From: Collinsella aerofaciens
GTDB taxonomy: Bacteria; Actinomycetota; Coriobacteriia; Coriobacteriales; Coriobacteriaceae
Reading direction: 5' to 3'
DNA: 37,162 nucleotides
Assembly: GCF_015670795.1 (NCBI RefSeq)
Contig: NZ_JADPCJ010000025.1
Span: 1 to 37,162, forward strand
In this document: positions 7,483 through 15,860 of the stretch, piece after piece
How positions within the stretch are numbered: position 1 is the first letter of the stretch
Layout of the letters: each line of letters opens with the position of its first letter
Made by a program: the position numbers and the translations under genes
Notes under the pieces: generated by a model
What the model saw: only the letters and a program-made list of their open reading frames with translations
The model's database searches: none
What the model was told of the DNA's origin: nothing

Positions 7483-9783
7483 CTACTTGATCTTGGTCGT
7501 ACCCGGTGCCAGGTTGGGGTCGGTCTCGTTGGCCTCGGTCTGGAAGTGCTCGGTGTACACGTTCTTGCCGTCGCGGAACATCTCGTAGTACTGCATCTTG
7601 GCGTAATCTTCGCGCGCCTTGGTGGCGGCTGCGGCATCGGCGTCGTCACCGGTGACGTTGGAGGAAAGCGCCCAGCGCAGGCTGGCGTCCTCGTAGCCCA
7701 CCGAGTTGATAGCGGGCAGCGACTCGCGCAGCGTCATGTGCGCCTTCTGGTAGTCGGAAAGCGGGGCGCCGATCAGCTGCATAAGCTGGGTGGACAGGTA
7801 GTTGGTGGACAGGTCGTCGACCTCGCTCGTCTGGTCGCAACCGGCAACGTCGTAGTTAGCCCAAATGATGTAGTCGGTCTGCCACAGGCGCTCCTGATGC
7901 GTGGCATCGTCTTCGCCGGTAAACCACTTATCGTTGAACTTGGACGGGAAGAACGGCTGGTGGTCGCCCCAGAACACCACGACCACCTTACGGTCGAGCT
8001 TGCTCAGGGCGTTGAGGAAGTAGCGAAGCGCCTGGTCGGACTGCTCGATGCACGAGACATACTCGTCGACATCGGAGAGCGTGCCGTCCTCGACGGTCTT
8101 GGCGTCCAGATCGGTCGTGTCGATGTTGAGGTGCATCTGCTTGTCGACCGGCAGCAGACCCGTATCGTAGCCCGAGTGGTTCTGCATGGTCACGTCGAAG
8201 ATAAACTGCGGATCGGCGTTCTGGTCGAGCAGCTCAAGAATCTTGTCGTAGGTAGCCTGGTCGGTCACCATGCCGCGCAAGGTGTCGGCTCCCTGGAAAT
8301 CGTTGATGGACAGGAACTGGTCAAAGCCAAAGTCCTTGTAGACGTTCTCGCGGTTCCAGTTGGTTGCGTGATTGGGGTGCATAGCCGTGGTGGAATAGCC
8401 GAGCGATTTGAACTGCTCTGCCAGGTTCCCGGTCGTTTCCATGTTGTAGATGGTGTAGGGGTACACGCCCGAGCCCAGGTTGGCCATGGAGTTGCCGGTC
8501 ATAAACTCAAACTCGGTATTGGCGGTGCCGCCGCCGTAGGCGCTCACGTAGAGCTTGCCGCGGCTGAGGCAGTCGGACAGGCTCTTAAAGTACTGCGGAC
8601 CCTCGTAGCCGGCGCGCATGTTCTGGTAGATCGACAGATCCGAGAACGTCTCGTTCATGATGGCGATGACCGTGGGCTTCTCGCTGTCGAACTGCTCCTG
8701 GGCGGCGGCGCGCTCGTCGCTCTTGGCCGCGTCGGACTTGTCGTAGGCCTTGGCGTACTTTTTGAGCGTGGCCTTGGCATCGTCGACGGAGTAGTCGGCG
8801 GGTTTGGGCGGCTTGATGGACTGTGCCGCACTAATAAAGGCAGGCAGGTAGCCCTCGCGCCAGTAGCTCTCGAGCGGACGCCAGGTGTAGACGGTGATGC
8901 CGAGAGTGTTGTAGTAGTCGATGAGCGTAACATGCGCGGTCACACCGCCCAGGCACAGCACGGCCACGAGCAGGTTGGTGAGCAGCATGCGCTTGGCGTT
9001 GGCGGCGCCCTTCTGACGGTGCGGTGCCACCAGGCCAGCGTACTCGCACAGCAGCATGGCGATGGCGGTAAAGCCCATGGACAGCACGCAGAACAGCGAG
9101 ATGGAGAAGGTGTAGCCGGTGTCGGCGACCGCGGCGGCGGTGGAGATGGCCGAAAGGTCGCCCGGCTGGATGGGCATGGACTTAAACGTGATAACGAAGA
9201 ACTCGGCAATGCCCAGGATAAAGAGGGCAAAGGCCAGGACCGCGGGGGCTGCGCCGTGGCGCTGGAATAGGAAGAACAAGCCGACCATGAGCGTGGTGAT
9301 GATGGCCCACTCGAGCAGGATGCACAGGGGGTAGACCCAGGTAAAGTCGTGGTTGGACGATACCTCCATGCCCAGCAGCGCAAAGACGCCGGCGAGCAGC
9401 AGGCACAGGACGGCGGCGACGAGCGGTTTGCCCACAAAGGCGCCGCGCAGGCGGGCGAGCTTGCCGGTGGGGGCGGGGGCGTCGGGCGCGGCGAACGCAA
9501 AGACGCGCGGGGCGATGCGGTCGCGTGCGATGCTGGCCCAAGCGCAGCCGGTGAGGATGGCGTTGGTCAGGATGAGCATCACAAAGGCGAGCGGCTCGTT
9601 TTGAGCGACGAGGCCCACGGCGCCCCAAATAGTCAAAAAGACCTGGAACAGGCCGAAGGCGACGCTCCACCCAAGAGCGCTTTTGGCAACGGTGCCCGAC
9701 TGAGCGCGAATGGCCTTGGCCTCGCGCAAGACAAGGTAGACGGTCGCCGCAAGACCGACGAGCGAGATGGCGGCAGCGAACAT
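7483..9783 (-). CDS. LtaS-like membrane sulfatase / phosphoglycerol transferase
   Basis: A 766-residue protein: the first 290 residues contain about eight membrane segments, and the extracellular part from about 370 is an alkaline-phosphatase-superfamily sulfatase domain. Key sites are the metal Glu in IMNETF (about 378), GGGTANTE (about 421) with the probable catalytic Thr, and GDHQPFF (about 608) with metal ligands. These match lipoteichoic acid synthases and related phosphoglycerol transferases, which add glycerol-phosphate to membrane-anchored glycolipids or glycans. It is longer than classic LtaS (about 650), with more membrane helices, as in the YfnI/phosphoglycerol transferase branch. 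ATG 9783 was chosen because GAGGAG lies 7 nt upstream; GTG 9798 overlaps that site. It is transcribed alone. Whether it makes LTA or modifies another polymer cannot be told. Confidence 0.88.
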   Translation of the reverse strand: MFAAAISLVGLAATVYLVLREAKAIRAQSGTVAKSALGWSVAFGLFQVFLTIWGAVGLVAQNEPLAFVMLILTNAILTGCAWASIARDRIAPRVFAFAAPDAPAPTGKLARLRGAFVGKPLVAAVLCLLLAGVFALLGMEVSSNHDFTWVYPLCILLEWAIITTLMVGLFFLFQRHGAAPAVLAFALFILGIAEFFVITFKSMPIQPGDLSAISTAAAVADTGYTFSISLFCVLSMGFTAIAMLLCEYAGLVAPHRQKGAANAKRMLLTNLLVAVLCLGGVTAHVTLIDYYNTLGITVYTWRPLESYWREGYLPAFISAAQSIKPPKPADYSVDDAKATLKKYAKAYDKSDAAKSDERAAAQEQFDSEKPTVIAIMNETFSDLSIYQNMRAGYEGPQYFKSLSDCLSRGKLYVSAYGGGTANTEFEFMTGNSMANLGSGVYPYTIYNMETTGNLAEQFKSLGYSTTAMHPNHATNWNRENVYKDFGFDQFLSINDFQGADTLRGMVTDQATYDKILELLDQNADPQFIFDVTMQNHSGYDTGLLPVDKQMHLNIDTTDLDAKTVEDGTLSDVDEYVSCIEQSDQALRYFLNALSKLDRKVVVVFWGDHQPFFPSKFNDKWFTGEDDATHQERLWQTDYIIWANYDVAGCDQTSEVDDLSTNYLSTQLMQLIGAPLSDYQKAHMTLRESLPAINSVGYEDASLRWALSSNVTGDDADAAAATKAREDYAKMQYYEMFRDGKNVYTEHFQTEANETDPNLAPGTTKIK

Positions 9784-9996
9784 GCTGAGACTCCTCACAA
9801 ACTAAAACGTACGAAAGCGGGGGTTTACCCGATTGTTACCAAGATATGCGCTGCAATTGGTGTCTGCGCACAACAACCAGCCATATTAACGCGCACGTGT
9901 GGCGGTGTGGCGCAATGTAGTGGCGACCTGCGCGATAATGGACGGGAATTACACGGAAACGTAAAGGCTTCTTAAAGAATTAGCGAGGATGAGGCG

Positions 9997-10866
9997 ATGA
10001 ACGAGCAGGTTTGTATGACGAGTGCGGGCGACGTGGGCGCTGGCATGGACGCGGGCGGCTATCCGGTCGAGACCACGGGCAACGCGGTGCTGGACACGTT
10101 GGAGCACCGTTCCTCCACGCGTGCCTTTGCGCGTGATGACGACGACCGTCCCGTGGCGGCGACCGACGAGCAGCGGGCGGCGATTCTGCATGCGGCGAGT
10201 CGCGCGCCGTCGGCAGGCGCCATGATGATGTATTCCATCGTGAGTATTCGCGAGCAGGCCACGCTCGATCGCCTGGCCGACCTGTGCGACCATCAGCCCA
10301 TGATCGCCAAGGCGCCCTGGGCACTCATATTTGTGGTCGATTATGCCAAGTGGATCGATCTGTTTGAGCATGTGGGCTGCTTTGAGCCCGAGTATATAGA
10401 GCGTACGGGCAAGTCTCCCCGTCGTGCGCCGGGTCTGGGCGACTTTGCCATCGCGGCGCAGGATGCCGTGATCGCCGCGCAAAACGCCGTGGTTGCCGCC
10501 GAGGCCCTGGGCCTGGGGAGCTGCTATATCGGTGATATCGTCGAGAATGCCGAGGAAGTTGCCGAGCTGCTCGATCTGCCGCCCTATACCATGCCGCTGT
10601 CGATGCTCATCATCGGCACGCCCCGTAAGGAGCGTCCGGCCATTGCGCATCCCGTGGTGAACCTGGTGCACGAGGAGCGCTACTGCCGCGCCGATGCCGC
10701 GACTATGGATGCTCAGGTGGCCGAGATGGATGCGATGTTCCGCCCGCACGCCCGCGAGGTGGGCGAGCGCGTGGTGGATATCTACACCCGCAAACACACC
10801 AGTCCCTTTATGGCCGAGATGAGCCGATCCATGGAATGGTGGTTCAAAAACTGGCTCGGAAAATGA
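9997..10866 (+). CDS. Nitroreductase-family flavoprotein
   Basis: The 289-residue product has the nitroreductase fold: HRSSTRAF near residue 37 (FMN-phosphate contacts), RAPSAGAMMMY near 70, and AAQNAVVAAEALGLGSCYIGD in the dimer-interface/flavin region, then LIIGTPRKERP. Such enzymes use FMN and NAD(P)H to reduce nitro compounds, quinones or other electrophiles. The C-terminal extension (RYCRADAATMDAQVAEM, then a helix ending WWFKNWLGK) is longer than in minimal NfsB proteins and may cover the active site or change partner binding. GAGG motifs precede ATG 9997. Neighbours give no substrate clue; it stands between the LtaS-like gene (divergent) and kup. Confidence 0.85.
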   Translation: MNEQVCMTSAGDVGAGMDAGGYPVETTGNAVLDTLEHRSSTRAFARDDDDRPVAATDEQRAAILHAASRAPSAGAMMMYSIVSIREQATLDRLADLCDHQPMIAKAPWALIFVVDYAKWIDLFEHVGCFEPEYIERTGKSPRRAPGLGDFAIAAQDAVIAAQNAVVAAEALGLGSCYIGDIVENAEEVAELLDLPPYTMPLSMLIIGTPRKERPAIAHPVVNLVHEERYCRADAATMDAQVAEMDAMFRPHAREVGERVVDIYTRKHTSPFMAEMSRSMEWWFKNWLGK

Positions 10867-10872
10867 CGAATG

Positions 10873-10897
10873 TGACAAGGGGACAGTCCTTTTGTCA
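10873..10897. repeat. TGACAAAGGGAC palindrome, copy 1
   Basis: TGACAAGGGGAC (10873-10884) and GTCCTTTTGTCA (10886-10897) flank one base. The two imperfect positions would be G-U pairs in a + strand RNA. It starts 7 bp after the nitroreductase stop. A perfect version is at 27526-27556. No T-tract follows, so it is not a typical terminator. Confidence 0.6.
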
Positions 10898-10983
10898 TAT
10901 TTCATATCGCCGCGGTAGCCTAAAGACTGTATAAATCTTTATCTAGCTGGGAAAACAGTGCATTAAAACATGGGCCGATTACC

Positions 10984-10989
10984 TATAAT
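10984..10989 (+). promoter_or_regulatory. -10 hexamer of the kup promoter
   Basis: A perfect TATAAT lies 35 bp before the kup start. The hexamer 17 bp upstream (CATTAA) is a poor -35, which would fit control by an activator such as the neighbouring KdpE-like regulator (inference). Confidence 0.45.
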
Positions 10990-11024
10990 CCCTTCGAACA
11001 TTAAAGTTGGGAGGAAACCGGCTT

Positions 11025-13052
11025 ATGGAACAAAAGGCCAAGGAGGCAGCCTCGCGCGCTGCGATTCCTGTGAGCATCTCGGCGATGCTCGTCACGCTGG
11101 GCGTGGTGTACGGCGATATCGGCACCAGCCCTATGTATGTAACCAAGGCGCTCGTTGCCGGCAACGGCGGCATCGGAAGCGTGACGGAGGAGTTCGTGCT
11201 CGGCGCGCTCTCCCTTGTCGTGTGGACGGTCACGCTGCTGACCACCATCAAGTATGTGCTCATCTCGCTGCGCGCCGATAACCATGGTGAGGGCGGCATC
11301 TTTGCCCTGTACAGCCTGGTCAAGCGCTGTGGCAAGTGGCTTATCATCCCCGCCATGCTGGGTGGCGCCGCGTTGCTCGCCGACGGCATCCTGACGCCGG
11401 CCGTTACCGTTACCACGGCCATCGAGGGCCTGCGCACCATCCCGGCGGTCCATGCCGTGCTCGGTGATGATCAGGGCCGCGTCGTCGCCATTACGCTCGC
11501 CATCATCATCGCGCTCTTCTTGGTGCAGCGCATCGGTACGGCCAAGATCGGTCACGCCTTTGGCCCCATCATGACGCTGTGGTTCCTGTTCCTGGGCGGC
11601 ACGGGTCTGTTCTTTGTCTTCCAGCACCCCGCCGTGCTGCTGTGCCTCAACCCGGTGCGCGGCATCGCCTTTTTGTTGAGCCCCAACAACCACGCGGGCA
11701 TCATGATTCTGGGCAGCTGCTTCCTCGCCACCACCGGTGCCGAGGCGCTCTACTCCGACATGGGCCACGTCGGTCGCGGCAACATCTACGCTACCTGGCC
11801 GTTCGTTAAGTGCTGCCTGCTGCTTTCCTATATGGGCCAGGGCGCTTGGCTTATGAACAACGCTGCCAACCCCGAGCTCATGGGCATTGCCGACCTCAAC
11901 CCGTTCTACCAGATGCTCGCCCCGGGCCTGCGCCCGTTTGCCGTAGGCCTTTCCACCGTCGCGGCCATCATTGCCTCGCAGGCGCTCATCACCGGTGCAT
12001 TCTCGCTGGTGTCCGAGGCCAGCCGTCTGGACCTCATGCCGCACATGCAGGTCTTCTACCCTGCCGAGACCAAAGGCCAGCTCTACATCCCCATGGTCAA
12101 CAACGTCATGCTTGTCGGCTGCGTCATCGTGGTGCTGCTGTTCCAGAACTCGGCGCATATGGAAGCCGCCTACGGCCTTGCCATTACGCTGACTATGATG
12201 TGCACCACGCTGCTGCTCTTCTTCTACCTGCACGAGGAGCGCAAGCTCAAGGTTGCTCCGTGGATCTTCGCGGCCTTCTTCCTTTTGCTCGAAGGCTTCT
12301 TCTTTGTGAGCTCGCTCACCAAGTTCTTCCACGGCGGCTACTTCACCATCCTCATGGCTGCACTCATCATGGGCATTATGGTGTGCTGGTACAACGGCAC
12401 GGCGGTCGAGCAGCGCCAGTTTACGCTGCTGCCGCTGCGTAGCTACCTGCCGCAGCTCAAGCGTCTGCGCGACGACGACCGTTACGAGCGCATGAGCGAC
12501 AACATCGTGTACCTGACCAAGGACACCCATACCGACTACATCGACCGCGATATCGTCTATTCGATCTTGGACAAGCATCCCAAGCGTGCCCACGCCTGGT
12601 GGTTTGTGAATGTCGAGACCATGGACGAACCGCACACCTTTGCCTATTCTGTCGAGACGTTCGGCACCGACTACGTGTTCCGCGTGCATCTGTACCTGGG
12701 CTACAAGATCAACCAGCGCGTCAATGCCTACCTGCGTCAGGTTGTTCAGGACCTGGCTGCCACCGGCGAGCTGCCGCCGCAGACGCATGACTACTCGGTC
12801 TACAAGGATCCGGGTAACATCGGCACGTTCAAGTTCGTCATGATCCGTAAGCTTCTGGCGCCCGAAAGCGACGTGGAGCCGAGCGAGCGTACGGCCATCA
12901 CGCTCAAGTACATCATCCGCCGCGCCGCCGGCACGCCTGCGCGCTGGTATGGCCTGGAGAACTCCAACGTGAGCTTTGAGTATGTGCCGCTGTTCACCAA
13001 GTTCAAGGCTGTGAACAAGATGCAGCGCCTGGCTCCCAACGAGCGCCCGTAG
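11025..13052 (+). CDS. kup: Kup-family potassium uptake transporter
   Basis: A 675-residue protein with about 12 membrane segments (about 15-445) and a cytosolic C-terminal domain, close to the family's usual 620-700. The Kup/HAK/KT signature VYGDIGTSPMY is at about 30, and the next segments (GGIFALYSLVKR, GGAALLADGILTPAVTV) are characteristic of the family. Kup carries K+ into the cell together with protons. ATG 11025 is preceded by GGAGG with 10-nt spacing; an upstream TTG at 11007 lies before that site and is not used. It is followed by a small membrane protein and a KdpD/KdpE-like two-component system, which suggests K+-responsive control. Confidence 0.93.
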   Translation: MEQKAKEAASRAAIPVSISAMLVTLGVVYGDIGTSPMYVTKALVAGNGGIGSVTEEFVLGALSLVVWTVTLLTTIKYVLISLRADNHGEGGIFALYSLVKRCGKWLIIPAMLGGAALLADGILTPAVTVTTAIEGLRTIPAVHAVLGDDQGRVVAITLAIIIALFLVQRIGTAKIGHAFGPIMTLWFLFLGGTGLFFVFQHPAVLLCLNPVRGIAFLLSPNNHAGIMILGSCFLATTGAEALYSDMGHVGRGNIYATWPFVKCCLLLSYMGQGAWLMNNAANPELMGIADLNPFYQMLAPGLRPFAVGLSTVAAIIASQALITGAFSLVSEASRLDLMPHMQVFYPAETKGQLYIPMVNNVMLVGCVIVVLLFQNSAHMEAAYGLAITLTMMCTTLLLFFYLHEERKLKVAPWIFAAFFLLLEGFFFVSSLTKFFHGGYFTILMAALIMGIMVCWYNGTAVEQRQFTLLPLRSYLPQLKRLRDDDRYERMSDNIVYLTKDTHTDYIDRDIVYSILDKHPKRAHAWWFVNVETMDEPHTFAYSVETFGTDYVFRVHLYLGYKINQRVNAYLRQVVQDLAATGELPPQTHDYSVYKDPGNIGTFKFVMIRKLLAPESDVEPSERTAITLKYIIRRAAGTPARWYGLENSNVSFEYVPLFTKFKAVNKMQRLAPNERP

Positions 13053-13083
13053 GCGCCGACGGGTTGCATGGAGTTGGTTTTTG

Positions 13084-13308
13084 ATGGACAAGATTGAGAC
13101 CGGGGAGGCAAGCATGGATGCAAAGATGCTTGATGGCCGCGAGGTGTTTGCCGAGATGGTGCGTGAGGTACGCGCCGATGCTGACGAAGATCGGTTTTTG
13201 ACGAACCGTGCCAACATGGACATGGCCGATCGCGTGATTTCGATCGTGGCACTGGTATTTGGAGCGGTGTGCGTGTGTGCCCTGCTCGCGCACGTGCTGT
13301 TTGTCTAG
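13084..13308 (+). CDS. Small single-span membrane protein next to kup
   Basis: The product is 74 residues from ATG 13084, or 64 from ATG 13114, which has the stronger ribosome site (GGGGAGG, 5 nt away). The first part is charged and helical (about 1-45), and the end is one hydrophobic segment (VISIVALVFGAVCVCALLAHVLF). I do not recognise a family; it is longer than KdpF and lacks its features. It begins 31 bp after kup and ends before a terminator, so it is probably co-transcribed with kup and could be an accessory or regulatory peptide of the transporter. This role is inferred from position only. Confidence 0.6.
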   Translation: MDKIETGEASMDAKMLDGREVFAEMVREVRADADEDRFLTNRANMDMADRVISIVALVFGAVCVCALLAHVLFV

Positions 13309-13354
13309 CGGCTGCCGGTCGTAGAAGGCTTTACACTTAGAACCACCACGAGGG

Positions 13355-13396
13355 AAAACCACCACAAAGGTGCCTGTTCCCTTTGTGGTGGTTTTT
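13355..13396 (+). terminator. Terminator between the kup pair and the sensor kinase
   Basis: AAAACCACCACAAAGG (13355-13370) pairs with CCTTTGTGGTGGTTTT (13380-13395), followed by TGTTTTTG. The hairpin ends 27 bp before the kinase start, so read-through or a separate promoter must supply the kinase and regulator. Confidence 0.85.
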
Positions 13397-13422
13397 GTTT
13401 TTGAGAGAGGGGCGGGGCGCTG

Positions 13423-15048
13423 ATGGACGTCCATGCGGACGGCGATATTGCCGATAACTTTTGGTGGCGGCGCACGACGTCGACGCGTCGCGGCCCTCTG
13501 TACGACATCTGCGTGGCGGCGGGGCTGCTGTTAGCGGCGACGATTGTGGGCGTGCTGCTCGACCGCCCCGGTCTCGCTCCCAGCATCATGATCGTCTACG
13601 TGTTTGCCGTGCAGCTGTGCGCCTTTTTCACCTGGAGCCGCCTGTATTGCCTGTTGAGCTCGGCTGCCGCCGTGGCGCTTTACAGCTTCTTGTTTGTCGA
13701 TCCGCGCTACTCGCTGTCGTTTATCGACCGCGTCTATCCCGGCATGTTCTTCATCATGTTTGTGGTCTCGCTTGTGTCGAGCTCGATTGCGTTGGCCCTG
13801 CGCCGCGCCTTGGCGCAGGCTGCTGCCAGCGACCGTCGCACGCATATGGTGCTCGAGACCAACCGCATGCTGCAGCGGTGTGCCGATCAGCAGCAGATTG
13901 TGCATGCCATGGCCACGCAGCTGGCTCGTCTTTCGGGCTGTCCGGTCGTGTGGTACAGCGCCGACGCCGACGATGATGACCTGCTGCCGCGTGCGACGTA
14001 CACGGCCGTGGGTGACGCCGCGCCGGTGCACCAGCTGACGCCCCAGATGCCGCCGCGACTCTCGGCGTCCGCCTATGTGGGAACGCCGCTCGATGCCACC
14101 TATGGCGGCTCGGCGTTCTACGGTATATACCTGACGGTGCGCTCGGGCGACACCATGGTACGCGCGGGCGATCCCGCCTCGGTGGTGGGGGTACTCGCCA
14201 TTGTCGCCGAGTCCGATGCTCTGACGCCCGAGGAGCGGACACTTGCCGATGCCATCGTGAGCGAAGGCGAGCTGGCACTCGACCGCGCCCGCGCTATGGA
14301 AGCCCGCGAGGAGGCGGCGGTGCTCGCCAAAAACGAGCAGCTGCGCGCCAACCTGCTGCGCTCCATCTCACACGATCTGCGTACGCCGCTCACCAGTATT
14401 TCGGGTAATGCCGACGTGCTGCTCGACCAGGGCTCGACCGGCACCGCCGTGCTCGACGCCCAGACGCGTCGCGGCCTGCTCCTGTCCATTCGCTCGGATG
14501 CGCAATGGCTCAACGCCACCGTCGAGAACCTGCTTGCCATCACCAAGCTCGAGGGCGACGGTATGCATCTGTCGACTACGCTCGAGCTCATGGACGATAT
14601 CGTCGAGGAGGCGCTGCGCCACGTAAATCCGGCTGTGCGCGAGCACGACCTTAAGGTGGTGGCGTGCGATGAGCCGGCGCTCGTCAATGTCGATGCGCGC
14701 CTGATGGTGCAGCTGGTGGTCAATCTGGTGAACAACGCCATCACCTATACGCCTGCAGGCTCGCACATCGTGATCTCGATTAGCGTCGACGATGGACGCG
14801 TGGCGTGCTCGGTGGCCGATGACGGCCCGGGCATTGCGCCCGAGGACCGCGAGCGGATCTTTGAGTCGTTCTACACCGCCAACCACGGTTTGGCCGACAG
14901 CCATCGCAGCGTGGGTCTGGGTCTTTCGCTCTGCCGCTCCATTGCGTTAGCGCATGGCGGTAGCATAGAGGTTGCCGCGGCGGATCCGCACGGCTCGGTC
15001 TTTACGATTGAGCTTCCCGTCGCTGACGTTTCGTTTGATAAGGAGTAG
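13423..15048 (+). CDS. KdpD-like sensor histidine kinase lacking the N-terminal KdpD domain
   Basis: This 541-residue kinase begins with the DUF4118 four-helix membrane region (about 25-130), then a GAF-like segment (about 150-290), HisKA with phospho-acceptor in SISHDLRTPL (about 315-325), and an ATPase domain with N box NLVNNAITYTP, DDGPGI and GLGLSLCRSIALAHGG. It resembles the C-terminal 60% of KdpD; the usual N-terminal KdpD/Usp sensor domain (about 350 residues) is absent, so K+ or turgor sensing would have to occur through the membrane or GAF parts. It is followed at 4 bp by a KdpE-like regulator. There is no kdpFABC in the window; kup just upstream is the likely target. Confidence 0.88.
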   Translation: MDVHADGDIADNFWWRRTTSTRRGPLYDICVAAGLLLAATIVGVLLDRPGLAPSIMIVYVFAVQLCAFFTWSRLYCLLSSAAAVALYSFLFVDPRYSLSFIDRVYPGMFFIMFVVSLVSSSIALALRRALAQAAASDRRTHMVLETNRMLQRCADQQQIVHAMATQLARLSGCPVVWYSADADDDDLLPRATYTAVGDAAPVHQLTPQMPPRLSASAYVGTPLDATYGGSAFYGIYLTVRSGDTMVRAGDPASVVGVLAIVAESDALTPEERTLADAIVSEGELALDRARAMEAREEAAVLAKNEQLRANLLRSISHDLRTPLTSISGNADVLLDQGSTGTAVLDAQTRRGLLLSIRSDAQWLNATVENLLAITKLEGDGMHLSTTLELMDDIVEEALRHVNPAVREHDLKVVACDEPALVNVDARLMVQLVVNLVNNAITYTPAGSHIVISISVDDGRVACSVADDGPGIAPEDRERIFESFYTANHGLADSHRSVGLGLSLCRSIALAHGGSIEVAAADPHGSVFTIELPVADVSFDKE

Positions 15049-15052
15049 CGCC

Positions 15053-15766
15053 GTGCCGAACTCTGCCGTAAAACCGCTCATCTTGGTCGTTGAGGACGAC
15101 CCCGCCGTTCGCAACTTAATCGTTGCCGCGCTCGAGGCGCACGGCTTGCGTCATATGGCCGTGGAGACCGCCCATGCCGCCATCGCCGCCGCCTCATCGC
15201 AGACGCCGAGTATTGTGCTGCTCGATCTGGGCCTGCCCGATATGGACGGCGTCAAGGTGGTGGAGTCGGTGCGCGCATGGTCGGGCATGCCGATCATTGT
15301 GGTCTCGGCGCGCAGCGAGGATGCGGACAAGATTCGCGCGCTCGATGCCGGCGCCGACGACTACCTGACCAAGCCGTTTTCGGTCGAGGAGCTGCTCGCG
15401 CGCATTCGCACGACGCTCAGGCGTCTCTCGTATGCGCAAACGGGCGGCGTTGTCTCCGAGGGCTCGTTCGATACCGGCGAGCTGCATATCGATTTTGATG
15501 CCGGCATCGCCACGATGGACGGCGAGGAGCTGCACCTGACGCCGATCGAGTACAAGTTGCTCTGCTTGCTGGCACACAACGCCGACAAGGTGCTGACGCA
15601 CCAGTTTATTTTGCACGAGATCTGGGGTACGGCGACCAAGAGCGACCTGGCGAGCCTGCGCGTCTTTATGGGTACGCTGCGCAAAAAGATCGAGTCCGAC
15701 CCCGCGCATCCGCGCTATATCCAAACGCACGTGGGTATCGGCTATCGCCTGGTCACCCAAGGCTAG
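15053..15766 (+). CDS. KdpE-like OmpR-family response regulator
   Basis: The product is 237 residues from GTG 15053, with AAGGAG overlapping the end of the kinase gene (7-nt spacing). The receiver domain (about 8-120) has acidic pocket EDD (14-16), phospho-acceptor Asp58 in LLDLGLPDMDG and Lys107 in LTKPF. The winged-helix DNA-binding domain (about 140-235) includes LTPIEYKLLCLLAHNADKV and YIQTHVGIGYRL. It is the partner of the upstream KdpD-like kinase; KdpE proteins activate potassium uptake genes. A longer in-frame start at 14972 lies inside the kinase gene and lacks a ribosome site. Confidence 0.9.
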   Translation: MPNSAVKPLILVVEDDPAVRNLIVAALEAHGLRHMAVETAHAAIAAASSQTPSIVLLDLGLPDMDGVKVVESVRAWSGMPIIVVSARSEDADKIRALDAGADDYLTKPFSVEELLARIRTTLRRLSYAQTGGVVSEGSFDTGELHIDFDAGIATMDGEELHLTPIEYKLLCLLAHNADKVLTHQFILHEIWGTATKSDLASLRVFMGTLRKKIESDPAHPRYIQTHVGIGYRLVTQG

Positions 15767-15790
15767 ATCGCCAACCACCATCCCAATATG

Positions 15791-15857
15791 AGTTGCGGTG
15801 AAATACGGTCTAAATTTGCCTAATTCCCGGCAAAACAGTCCGTATTCTACCGCAACT
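15791..15857. terminator. Bidirectional hairpin between convergent genes
   Basis: Arms 15791-15808 and 15840-15857 (AGTTGCGGTGAAATACGG and its near complement, with one 2-bp internal loop) enclose a smaller TTGCC/GGCAA hairpin. It lies between the response regulator and the - strand methyltransferase, the expected place for a shared terminator. T-tracts on both sides are weak. Confidence 0.55.
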
Positions 15858-15860
15858 TTG

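Noticed and set aside
7546..9270. Long + strand ORF (574 codons) opposite the LtaS-like gene
   Set aside because: Val/Gly/His-rich shadow with no domain; the - strand frame contains all sulfatase motifs.
10898..11024. c-di-AMP (ydaO) riboswitch before kup
   Set aside because: The leader between the TATAAT and the start is only about 35 bp, too short for that riboswitch, and no matching motifs were seen.
11001..13223. Long antisense ORF (740 codons) opposite kup
   Set aside because: Kup is unambiguous on the + strand; the antisense frame is an artefact of GC-rich third positions.
13084..13308. kdpF
   Set aside because: The protein is more than twice the length of KdpF, its membrane segment is at the C-terminus, and no kdpABC follows.
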